DNA of 20,266 bases from a virus, in the IMG/VR virus record IMGVR_UViG_3300044971_000125, positions 1-20,266 of that record. One strand, given 5' to 3'. Both the position numbers and the translations under genes were made by a program. Shown in pieces: positions 1 through 6,192 of this stretch; within the stretch, counting starts at the first letter, position 1, and every line of letters starts with the position of its first letter. The notes under the pieces were generated by a model that was given only the letters and a program-made list of their open reading frames with translations, was not told the DNA's origin and made no database searches.

Positions 1-1005
1 GTTCCTAACCGCTTCTGGGGTCGTGGCACAGTAGAAAAAGCATACAATATGCAAAAGGCGATTGATGCACAGCTCCGCAGCCACCTAGACAGCTTGGCAT
101 TAACTACTGCTCCAATGATTGCGATGGACGCTACTCGTTTGCCTCGTGGTGCTAAGTTTGAAGTTCGTCCCGGCAAAGCAATCCTCACCAATGGTAATCC
201 TGCTGAGATTATGATGCCATTCAAGTTTGGACAAACAAGCCCTGAGTCTGCTGCTACCGCAAGAGACTTTGAGCGTATGCTTCTGATGGCAACTGGTACT
301 TTAGATAGCCAAGGCATGGTTACACAAGCAACTCGTGATTCTAGTGGTGCTGGTATGTCGATGGCTGTTTCTGGCATCATCAAGAAGTACAAGCGTACCC
401 TGACAAACTTCCAAGAAGATTTCATGGTCCCGTTGATTAAGAAGGTTGCGTTCCGCTATATGCAATTTGACCCTGAGCGTTATCCTTCTGTAGACATGAA
501 GTTCCTTCCTACCGCTACTTTGGGTATCATGGCTCGGGAATACGAACAGCAACAGCTTATCGGTTTGCTACAGACTCTTGGACCTGATACTCCTGTATTG
601 CCAATCATCCTCAAAGGCATCATTGCTAACTCCAGCCTGTCTAATCGTGCTGAGATGGAGCAAGCCTTGACACAGATGAGCCAACCTAACCCTGAAGCAC
701 AGCAACAACAGCAGATGGCAGTGCAGATGCAGATGGAACAGGCTCAAGCAACCACCCAATCGCTCCAAGCTCGTGCAATGCGTGACCAAGCGGAAGCTCA
801 GAAGACCGTAGTTGAGACCCAATTACTGCCTGAAGAACTCAAAGCCAAAGTTATTAGTTCCCTTTCTACCAACATTGATGGTCAAAACCAAGACCAAGAG
901 TTTGAAAAGCGTGCAAGAATCGCTGATTTGATGCTGAAAGAAAAGGACATCGACAACAAAGGTAAGATTGTTGAGTTGCAGATGAAGAAATCTTCGCAAA
1001 TGTAA
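1..1005 (+). CDS. Phage portal (head-tail connector) protein, C-terminal part
   Basis: The reading frame is open from base 1, so this is the last 334 residues of a longer gene whose start lies outside the window; the first internal ATG, at 49, is not the real start. Portal proteins form the dodecameric ring at the capsid vertex through which DNA is packaged and ejected. The visible part has the podovirus portal look: a NRFWGRG opening, a LDSLALTTAPMIAMDA segment, then RPGKAILTNGNPAEIMMPF, and a Gln/Met/Ala-rich, probably helical C-terminal region (about residues 220-330). Position directly upstream of scaffold and capsid genes supports the call. The family is recognised from memory of podovirus portals; the exact subfamily is uncertain. 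Confidence 0.85.
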   Translation, partial: VPNRFWGRGTVEKAYNMQKAIDAQLRSHLDSLALTTAPMIAMDATRLPRGAKFEVRPGKAILTNGNPAEIMMPFKFGQTSPESAATARDFERMLLMATGTLDSQGMVTQATRDSSGAGMSMAVSGIIKKYKRTLTNFQEDFMVPLIKKVAFRYMQFDPERYPSVDMKFLPTATLGIMAREYEQQQLIGLLQTLGPDTPVLPIILKGIIANSSLSNRAEMEQALTQMSQPNPEAQQQQQMAVQMQMEQAQATTQSLQARAMRDQAEAQKTVVETQLLPEELKAKVISSLSTNIDGQNQDQEFEKRARIADLMLKEKDIDNKGKIVELQMKKSSQM

Positions 1006-1014
1006 AGAAAACTA

Positions 1015-1043
1015 TTGACTTTTTAACAAAAGTGTGGTAGAAT
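1015..1043 (+). promoter_or_regulatory. Sigma70-type promoter with extended -10, upstream of the scaffold/capsid operon
   Basis: TTGACT (1015-1020), a 17-base spacer and TAGAAT (1038-1043), with TG one base upstream of the -10 (1035-1036). Transcription should start near 1050, about 45 bases before the next gene. It is the first of three similar elements in the window (others at 3497-3525 and 10077-10105), all with 17-base spacers and TGN before the -10. It would let capsid genes be transcribed independently of the portal. Confidence 0.75.
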
Positions 1044-1095
1044 TGCAACAAAATAAGTAAGTAAGTACTCACTTCTCCTCAAAGGACAAAGAAGA

Positions 1096-1350
1096 ATGAT
1101 AGATAAGAAACTACAAGAATACTACGAGAGTAGGTTCTCAATGATGTCAACCCAAGGTTGGCAAGATTTAGTGGAAGATGCACAAAATATGTTCAATTCG
1201 TTGAACCATGTGCTATCAATCCAGAGTGAAGCGGATTTAATGGTAAAGAAGGGACAACTGGACTTGCTTCAGTGGCTCATTACCCTTAAACCTGCTTCAG
1301 AACAGGCTTACGAGCAGCTCATGTCGGGAGACTCAGCAGATGGCTCGTAG
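1096..1350 (+). CDS. Small conserved-type phage protein between portal and scaffold
   Basis: An 84-residue protein I do not recognise by name. It is mostly helical in appearance (LQEYYESRFSMMSTQGWQDL, then QSEADLMVKKGQLDLLQWLI), acidic, with no membrane segment or cysteine motif. An AAAGGA ribosome-binding site lies at 1080-1085, about 10 bases before the ATG, with purine-rich sequence up to the start. It is the first gene after the promoter at 1015-1043 and overlaps the next gene by 11 bases, so it is co-transcribed with the zinc-ribbon, scaffold and capsid genes. Small proteins in this position are common in podoviruses, and an assembly role is possible, but that is inference from location only. 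Confidence 0.75.
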   Translation: MIDKKLQEYYESRFSMMSTQGWQDLVEDAQNMFNSLNHVLSIQSEADLMVKKGQLDLLQWLITLKPASEQAYEQLMSGDSADGS

Positions 1351-1570
1351 ACTATACGACTTTAAATGTAGTCAAGAACATATTACAGAAGGTTTTGTTG
1401 ATTATGAGACAACAACAATCGCCTGTAGTTGTGGGAATGTAGCTAATCGAATTATCTCTCCTGTGAGGGTGAGTTTAGACGGTACAGACCCAACTTACGT
1501 GGCTGCCTATGATAGATGGGCGAAAAGGCACGAAGACAAGCAGAAGCAAGAAGCAAAGCAAAACGCCTAA
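1340..1570 (+). CDS. FmdB-like zinc-ribbon small protein
   Basis: A 76-residue protein opening with MARRLYDFKCSQEH and then CSCG about 20 residues on. This recalls the FmdB/CxxC_CxxC_SSSS putative regulatory zinc-ribbon family, which typically begins M-P-x-Y-x-[FY]-x-C and has a second cysteine pair. Here the first knuckle is reduced to one Cys plus a nearby His (C10, H14), so the zinc site would be C10/H14/C29/C31 if it forms. The C-terminus is a charged Lys/Gln/Glu tail. The start overlaps the upstream gene by 11 bases. Its job in the virion operon is unknown; zinc-ribbon proteins of this type are often found next to phage scaffold genes. Confidence 0.7.
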   Translation: MARRLYDFKCSQEHITEGFVDYETTTIACSCGNVANRIISPVRVSLDGTDPTYVAAYDRWAKRHEDKQKQEAKQNA

Positions 1571-1575
1571 GATAC

Positions 1576-1593
1576 CTTTATCGGGAGATAAAG
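1576..1593 (+). other. 7-bp hairpin with GGGA (GNRA) loop between zinc-ribbon and scaffold genes
   Basis: CTTTATC (1576-1582) and GATAAAG (1587-1593) pair perfectly around GGGA. No T-run follows, so it is not a clear terminator. It could be an RNA processing or mRNA-stability element in the 74-base gap before the scaffold gene. Confidence 0.45.
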
Positions 1594-1644
1594 CCTTAGA
1601 TTACAAATCCTAAAATCACTTGATTCGGTGACAGGAGACTTTAA

Positions 1645-2472
1645 ATGGCAGCAAACTTTATTCAAGAAGAAGAACTGTTTAACGGCAGTGAGCAAGAAGA
1701 AGTACAAGACGTTACAACCCCAGTACCCGACAGCACTACTGTAGACAATACTGAAGCGGTTGATGTCAAAGAACCCGTAGAAGAATTACCAGAGAAGTAT
1801 CGTGGTAAGTCTGCTATTGAGATTGCAAGGATGCACCAAGAGGCTGAAAAGCTCATTGGACGACAAGCAAATGAGGTTCACGAAGTACGAAGTCTTGCAG
1901 ACCAGCTATTAAAACAACAACTCGACTCTAAGGCTAAGGAAGCGAAGCCTATTGAAGAATCGCTCGAAGACGACTTTTTTGCAGACCCAGCTAGTGCGGT
2001 CAACAGACAAGTAGAGAAGCATCCTGCAGTTCTTGAAGCAAGACAAGCAGCGTTAGAAATGAAGCGCATGAAGACAGCTCAACAGTTGTCCTCAAAGCAC
2101 CCAGACTTTGCAACCATCGCACAAGATGCAGGGTTTCAAGATTGGGTTAAATCTTCTGCTATTCGCTTAAACTTGTTTGCTAAAGCTGACGCTGAATTTG
2201 ACTTTGAATCTGCTGATGAATTGCTTAGTACCTACAAGGAACTAAAGCAAATCAAACAACAGAACCAAAATGTCCAATCGGCTAATGTAGAAAGCAAAGC
2301 TCAAGAACAGGCAATGAAGGCAGCTACAGTCGATGTTGGTGGTGCTGGTGAAACCAGTCGAAAAGTATATCGTAGAGCAGACCTTATTAAACTGAGAATG
2401 ACCGACCCTGACAGGTATATGCAACTCTCTGACGAGATTATGCAAGCATACGCTGAGGGGAGAGTCAAGTAA
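1645..2472 (+). CDS. Capsid scaffold (assembly) protein
   Basis: A 275-residue, strongly acidic and helical protein immediately upstream of the major capsid gene, the standard place for a podovirus scaffold. Scaffolds guide coat assembly into a procapsid and leave before DNA packaging. The N-terminal 60 residues are acidic and low in complexity (runs of E, V, T, D). A conserved-looking LPEKYRGKSAIEIARMHQEA segment follows, then long charged coiled-coil stretches (about 65-110 and 185-235). The C-terminus (RKVYRRADLIKLRMTDPDRY) is basic, as expected for the coat-binding helix of T7 gp9-like scaffolds. CAGGAG lies 9 bases before the ATG. Confidence 0.88.
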   Translation: MAANFIQEEELFNGSEQEEVQDVTTPVPDSTTVDNTEAVDVKEPVEELPEKYRGKSAIEIARMHQEAEKLIGRQANEVHEVRSLADQLLKQQLDSKAKEAKPIEESLEDDFFADPASAVNRQVEKHPAVLEARQAALEMKRMKTAQQLSSKHPDFATIAQDAGFQDWVKSSAIRLNLFAKADAEFDFESADELLSTYKELKQIKQQNQNVQSANVESKAQEQAMKAATVDVGGAGETSRKVYRRADLIKLRMTDPDRYMQLSDEIMQAYAEGRVK

Positions 2473-2503
2473 TTTTAGAATTTCTAATTAAAGGAAAAAT
2501 ATC

Positions 2504-3466
2504 ATGGCATTAGTAGGCGCAGCATACCCCGGCGGTAGTACATCTATCGTCAACAAAACAAACGCAGACAAGTTCATTCCAGAAATCTGGTCTGATGAAG
2601 TTATCGCTGCTTACAAGAAAAACCTAGTATTGGCTAATCTTGTTCGCAAAATGTCTTTCAAAGGCAAAAAAGGCGATACACTGCACATCCCTAAACCAAC
2701 TCGTGGCGTTGCAAGCCTCAAGGCTGCCAACACCGCTGTAACGGTTCAAGCTGATACCGAAAGTGAAGTACAGCTTTTAATCAACCGTCACTTCGAGTAC
2801 TCACGTTTCATCGAGGACATCGTCGAAGTTCAAGCGCTGTCGTCACTCCGTTCTTTCTACACGGAAGATGCTGGTTACGCTTTGGCTAAACAAGTTGATG
2901 ACGACCTCATCGCCTTGGGTAAGTCTTTTGGCGACGGCGACGCTTCTGATTGGGTACACAGCAATGCGTACTTCATCGATGCAACTACAGGTTTGACACT
3001 GTACGCTCTTGACACTGTAACCACCTCTGACTTGTTCACTGACGCTGGTTTCCGTAAGCTCATCCAGTTGATGGACGACGCTGACGTACCTATGGATGGT
3101 CGTAAGTTTGCAATCCCTCCATCACTGCGTAACGCAATCATGGGTATTGACCGTTATAACTCCAGCGACTTCGTTGATGGTCGTGGCGTAAACAATGGTC
3201 AAATCGGTAAGTTGTATGGCATTGACATCTATGTGTCAAGCAATATGCCTGTTATCGAAACAGCCTCTGATAACTCTGTTGGCGACGCAATCAAAGCCGC
3301 TGTTTTGTTCCATACCGACACAATGGTATTGGGCGAGCAGTTAGGTGTTCGTTCACAGACGCAATATAAACAGGACTATCTCTCCACCCTCTACACAGCC
3401 GATACCTTATTTGGTACGAAGGTTGTTCGCCCTGAGGCTGGTTTTGTTCTTGCAGTAAACGCCTAA
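2504..3466 (+). CDS. Major capsid protein
   Basis: A 320-residue coat protein, expected to have the HK97 fold and to form the icosahedral shell. The start region reads AAYPGGSTSIVNKTNADKFI followed by PEIWSDEVIAAYKKNLVL, a pattern seen in many podovirus coat proteins, and the RSQTQYKQDYLSTLYTADTL region near the C-terminus is also typical. There are no internal frameshift signs and no cysteines in the coat core. The leader AAAGGAAAAATATC before the ATG is almost repeated before the genes at 12406 and 14287. It sits directly after the scaffold and is followed by a terminator at 3480-3509, consistent with a very highly expressed gene. Confidence 0.92.
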   Translation: MALVGAAYPGGSTSIVNKTNADKFIPEIWSDEVIAAYKKNLVLANLVRKMSFKGKKGDTLHIPKPTRGVASLKAANTAVTVQADTESEVQLLINRHFEYSRFIEDIVEVQALSSLRSFYTEDAGYALAKQVDDDLIALGKSFGDGDASDWVHSNAYFIDATTGLTLYALDTVTTSDLFTDAGFRKLIQLMDDADVPMDGRKFAIPPSLRNAIMGIDRYNSSDFVDGRGVNNGQIGKLYGIDIYVSSNMPVIETASDNSVGDAIKAAVLFHTDTMVLGEQLGVRSQTQYKQDYLSTLYTADTLFGTKVVRPEAGFVLAVNA

Positions 3467-3479
3467 AAAGCAACTAGGT

Positions 3480-3509
3480 GGGAGGCTCGAAAGAGCTTCT
3501 CATCTTTTT
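3480..3509 (+). terminator. Rho-independent terminator after the capsid gene
   Basis: GGGAGGCTC (3480-3488) pairs with GAGCTTCTC (3493-3501), two G-U pairs included, around a GAAA tetraloop, and a T-run follows (3505-3509). It lies 14 bases after the capsid stop codon, the same place as the T-phi terminator of T7. It probably lowers expression of the genes beyond. Confidence 0.75.
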
Positions 3510-3525
3510 AAAAATGTGTTATACT
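3497..3525 (+). promoter_or_regulatory. Extended -10 promoter for the HNH/tail-fibre segment
   Basis: TGT-TATACT at 3517-3525 is an excellent extended -10. A weak -35 (TTCTCA, 3497-3502) lies 17 bases upstream and falls inside the descending arm of the terminator. Transcription should begin near 3532, leaving a leader of about 18 bases before the GTG at 3550. Confidence 0.65.
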
Positions 3526-3549
3526 TAGCATATTTCTAAAAGGATTCTA

Positions 3550-4047
3550 GTGAAATATTGTTGGAAATGTACTTCTACTAAACCGAAGCTAGATTTTGGT
3601 GTTAACAAATCTAAACCTGATGGATTAGCTACAGAATGTAAACCTTGCAAAAGGCAACAAGATAGAGAATACGCAGCACGAAACAGAGAGACTGCAAAAC
3701 AAAGAGCTTCAGAATGGTACTATAATAATTACGAGTATGCCTTACAGCGTAATAGAGAAAATAATAAACTTTGGCTTAAGAATAACAAAGACAAGCATTG
3801 CGCTTATCAAAACAAAAGAAGAGCTGTTAAATTACAAGCAACGCCTAAGTGGTTAAAAGAAGAACACTACAAGCAAATAGAATCGTTTTACTGGCTTGCT
3901 AAACTGCAGTGCGAATTAACAGATACTAAATATGAAGTGGACCATATAGTTCCATTAAAAGGTAAAACAGTTTGCGGATTACACGTACCTTGGAACTTAC
4001 AACTACTTACAGAACGAGAAAATCGTTCTAAATCTAACAGAATTTAG
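3550..4047 (+). CDS. HNH endonuclease with N-terminal zinc ribbon (probable free-standing homing nuclease)
   Basis: A 165-residue protein starting at GTG, with AAAAGGA eight bases upstream. The N-terminus is a zinc ribbon (C4-x2-C7, C30-x2-C33) of the kind found in phage homing nucleases. A basic, Asn/Arg-rich helical linker follows. The C-terminus carries the HNH signature VDHIVPLKG (D131-H132), H145, N149 in WNLQLL, and a terminal ENRSKSN stretch, as in McrA-type HNH nucleases. It should nick or cut DNA using a divalent metal. Its codons are A-rich (many AAA, AGA, AAT) and unlike the capsid gene beside it, a sign of separate origin. It sits between the capsid and a fibre gene that lacks a normal start codon, which suggests insertion here. 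Confidence 0.88.
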   Translation: MKYCWKCTSTKPKLDFGVNKSKPDGLATECKPCKRQQDREYAARNRETAKQRASEWYYNNYEYALQRNRENNKLWLKNNKDKHCAYQNKRRAVKLQATPKWLKEEHYKQIESFYWLAKLQCELTDTKYEVDHIVPLKGKTVCGLHVPWNLQLLTERENRSKSNRI

Positions 4048-4067
4048 AAAGGCAGGGTAAATCTATT
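4048..4067 (+). promoter_or_regulatory. Ribosome-binding site positioned for an AUU start codon
   Basis: AAAGGCAGGG (4048-4057, allowing for one base at the 5' edge) lies 7 bases before ATT at 4065-4067. The frame downstream has no ATG, GTG or TTG until about 5025, so this site and the ATT are the best candidate for initiation of the fibre gene. The reading MSIYRGAGGAGD would match the usual start of such fibre proteins. Confidence 0.55.
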
Positions 4068-5348
4068 TCCATTTACAGAGGAGCAGGTGGTGCAGGAGAT
4101 GCCGTAGCAGACTCCGCAAGTGAAGCCTTATTAGTTCGTGACTTAGCTGTAGAAGTTCAAGCCGATGCTGACGCTGCTGCTGCAAGTGCCACAGCTGCTG
4201 CTGGCTCTGCTAGTGCTGCATCTTCTTCAGCTAGTGCAGCAAGTACTTCAGCAAGCAATGCTTCAACCTCTGCAACCAATGCAAGTAACTCAGCGTCTAC
4301 CGCAACAACACAAGCAACCAATGCAGCAAACTCTGCCACTGCAGCTCAGACTGCAGAGACTGCTGCTGAACTAGCAGAAACAAACGCAGAGACTGCAGAG
4401 ACTAATGCAGAGACTGCTGCAACCAACGCAGCCTCCAGTGCTTCTGCTGCTAGTACTTCTGCTACCAACGCTGCATCCAGCGCATCTGCAGCATCCACTT
4501 CAGCCACTAACGCAAGCAACTCAGCTACGGCTGCTTCTACGAGTGCATCCAATGCTTCTACGTCAGCTACTTCTGCTTCAGGTTCAGCATCGTCGGCTAC
4601 TACGTCTGCAAGCAATGCTTCCACATCAGCAACCAACGCAAGTAATTCTGCTACTTCAGCTTCAACATCAGCTACAACAGCCACTACTCAAGCAGGTATA
4701 GCAACAACACAAGCATCTAATGCTTCTACCTCAGCCAGTAACGCAGCTACTTCAGAGACTAATGCAGCAGCTAGTGCATCTACAGCAACCACACAAGCCA
4801 CTAACGCAAGTAACTCTGCAAGCGCAGCATCGACCTCAGCTACTAATGCCAGTAACTCTGCCTCTGCTGCAAGCACATCAGCTACCAATGCAGCTAACTC
4901 TGCTACCCTAGCAGCAACATATACACCAAGTCAAACAGGTAACTCTGGTAAGTTCATTACTACCGATGGTACAAATACTTCTTTTGCAAATGTTCCCATC
5001 TCTGTTACTGGCGGTGATTTAACTTTGTCAGGAAGTTCTGGTGCTGCAATCACTAACGCAACTCTAGCCACAGTAAATGCTACTACTGGTTCTTTTGGTT
5101 CTGCTACTTCTATTCCTGTAGTTACAGTTAATGGTAAAGGATTAGTTACTGCCGTCACTACCGCTACCGTACAGGGCGGTCAATACTTTGGTGCTGCAGC
5201 ATCTAAAGCTATTGCATACAATGAAGACTCTATTGCAGAGAACATAACAACCACAAGCGGTAAGAACTGTTTATCTGTTGGACCAATAACGATTGCGTCT
5301 GGATTTACAGTCACTATTGCTTCTAACCAGCGATGGATTATATTATGA
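4065..5348 (+). CDS. Tail-fibre protein with Ala/Ser-rich 14-residue repeats, probable AUU start
   Basis: A 427-residue protein if started at ATT 4065. The first ~40 residues (SIYRGAGGAGDAVADSASEA and on) match the N-terminal style of phage tail fibres that attach to the tail. Residues ~40-285 are Ala/Ser/Thr/Asn repeats like those of lambda side-tail-fibre proteins, with a double-heptad period fitting a long trimeric fibre shaft. The last ~140 residues (GKFITTDGTNTSFANVPISV, then SIPVVTVNGKGLVTAVTTAT) are a beta-rich fibre module. The stop overlaps the next start as TTATGA. The frame is open back to 4038 but holds no canonical start codon for ~320 codons, so AUU initiation, or a start codon damaged when the HNH gene entered, must be assumed. 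Confidence 0.75.
   Translation: MSIYRGAGGAGDAVADSASEALLVRDLAVEVQADADAAAASATAAAGSASAASSSASAASTSASNASTSATNASNSASTATTQATNAANSATAAQTAETAAELAETNAETAETNAETAATNAASSASAASTSATNAASSASAASTSATNASNSATAASTSASNASTSATSASGSASSATTSASNASTSATNASNSATSASTSATTATTQAGIATTQASNASTSASNAATSETNAAASASTATTQATNASNSASAASTSATNASNSASAASTSATNAANSATLAATYTPSQTGNSGKFITTDGTNTSFANVPISVTGGDLTLSGSSGAAITNATLATVNATTGSFGSATSIPVVTVNGKGLVTAVTTATVQGGQYFGAAASKAIAYNEDSIAENITTTSGKNCLSVGPITIASGFTVTIASNQRWIIL
4180..4910 (+). repeat. Degenerate 42-base coding repeats (Ala/Ser/Thr/Asn fibre shaft)
   Basis: Units such as SASAASTSATNASN recur about every 14 residues (two heptads) with synonymous codon variation. Variant units read TATTQATNAANSA or AETNAETAATN. 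The period suggests a trimeric coiled-coil shaft. The DNA is repetitive enough to allow slippage or unequal recombination that would change fibre length. Confidence 0.7.
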
Positions 5349-5887
5349 GTCTTATACTTCAATCCTCAGGCGGTGGACAAATCACCATCCAAGAACCTGC
5401 AACTGCTAGTAACTTTACACAGACATTACCTGCTGCTAGTGGTGAAGTCGTGCTGGCTGGCACTACCCCAACATTTAACGGTATTACATTTCCAGCCACA
5501 CAAGTACCAAGTGCTGATGCAAATACGCTAGATGATTATGAAGAAGGGACTTGGACTCCAACTATTGTTAATGGTGGTGGCACTATTTCTGGAACTGGCA
5601 GGTACATAAAAGTAGGAAGAATTGTTCAATTCTCAATTGATGCACAGTTAGGCGGAACTAGAAACGGAAATGTTTTAACTATTGGTGGTTTGCCATTTGT
5701 AAATTTAGACTGGACAGCTTGTAGTTTTTATGCGCAATCTTATTCCCCAGAAGGAACTCAACAAGCATCTGGATTTATTGTGTCAACCGCAAGTGAGCTT
5801 AGAGTGCAGAATTTTGGGGGTGATGCTGTAGGAACTGATTTTGGAAATGGGTATGCAAACTGGGCTGGTACTTATGCTGCTCTTTAA
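5345..5887 (+). CDS. Tail-fibre tip/receptor-binding-type protein
   Basis: A 180-residue protein. I chose ATG 5345, overlapping the upstream stop as ATGA, over ATG 5333, because the resulting MSLILQSSGGG start resembles the MSLILDGSNG start of the fibre protein at 7449. The N-terminal part (QITIQEPATASNFTQTLPAA) is a common fibre segment. The centre has LDDYEEGTWTPTIVNGGGTI then GRYIKVGRIVQFSIDAQLGG, which is seen at the distal ends of many phage fibres and ends in a beta-sandwich. It most likely contributes to host receptor binding. It is translationally coupled to the shaft protein upstream, and a hairpin follows it at 5885-5912. Confidence 0.75.
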   Translation: MSLILQSSGGGQITIQEPATASNFTQTLPAASGEVVLAGTTPTFNGITFPATQVPSADANTLDDYEEGTWTPTIVNGGGTISGTGRYIKVGRIVQFSIDAQLGGTRNGNVLTIGGLPFVNLDWTACSFYAQSYSPEGTQQASGFIVSTASELRVQNFGGDAVGTDFGNGYANWAGTYAAL

Positions 5888-5912
5888 AACTAATAAATTT
5901 ATATTAGTTTTA
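5885..5912 (+). terminator. AT-rich 11-bp hairpin after the fibre-tip gene (weak terminator or mRNA 3' structure)
   Basis: TAAAACTAATA (5885-5895, including the stop codon) pairs perfectly with TATTAGTTTTA (5902-5912) around AATTTA. The arm ends in TTTTA rather than a long T-run and the stem has few G-C pairs, so termination would be weak; protection of the upstream mRNA end is equally possible. Confidence 0.4.
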
Positions 5913-5931
5913 CAATAAAGGTAAAATAAAA

Positions 5932-6192
5932 ATGGCACTTACAGAAAAAGTAGAAATTGACCGAATAGAAGTCGTAAACAATTGGGTTATCCAAGTTCGT
6001 CAGGCTACTATTATTGAACGAGATGGTGAGTTTGTATCTCGTACTTTTCATCGTTGGTCATTAACTCCCGATATGGACATTAGTGGTCAAGAACAAAAAG
6101 TTCAAGACATTTGTAATGCCGCATGGACTGATGAAGTTAAAGCCGCATACAAAACATTTAAAGCGGAACAAGCCACAAGGACGACAGCGTGA
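5932..6192 (+). CDS. Small conserved-type protein in the fibre cassette
   Basis: An 86-residue, soluble, mixed-charge protein (MALTEKVEIDRIEVVNNWVI, later RTFHRWSLTPDMDISGQEQK). I recall similar short proteins beside fibre genes of aquatic phages, but no function is known to me. It has no cysteine motif, signal peptide or membrane segment. ATAAAGGTAAAATAAAA precedes the ATG. Its TGA stop overlaps the GTG start of the next fibre gene (GTGA), so the two are probably translated together. A fibre assembly or chaperone role is a guess from position. Confidence 0.7.
   Translation: MALTEKVEIDRIEVVNNWVIQVRQATIIERDGEFVSRTFHRWSLTPDMDISGQEQKVQDICNAAWTDEVKAAYKTFKAEQATRTTA

Noticed and set aside
4038-4067. 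A -1 frameshift fusing the HNH protein to the tail-fibre frame
   Set aside because: The HNH frame and fibre frame overlap for only a few codons, no slippery heptamer in the HNH frame is present, and a nuclease-fibre fusion makes little sense. AUU initiation fits the spacing better.
4157-4888. Ala/Val/Leu-rich frames on the minus strand and Leu/Gln-rich frames on the plus strand
   Set aside because: They are reading-frame shadows of the repetitive fibre shaft; they lack ribosome-binding sites and have sequence of repeat-derived low complexity.
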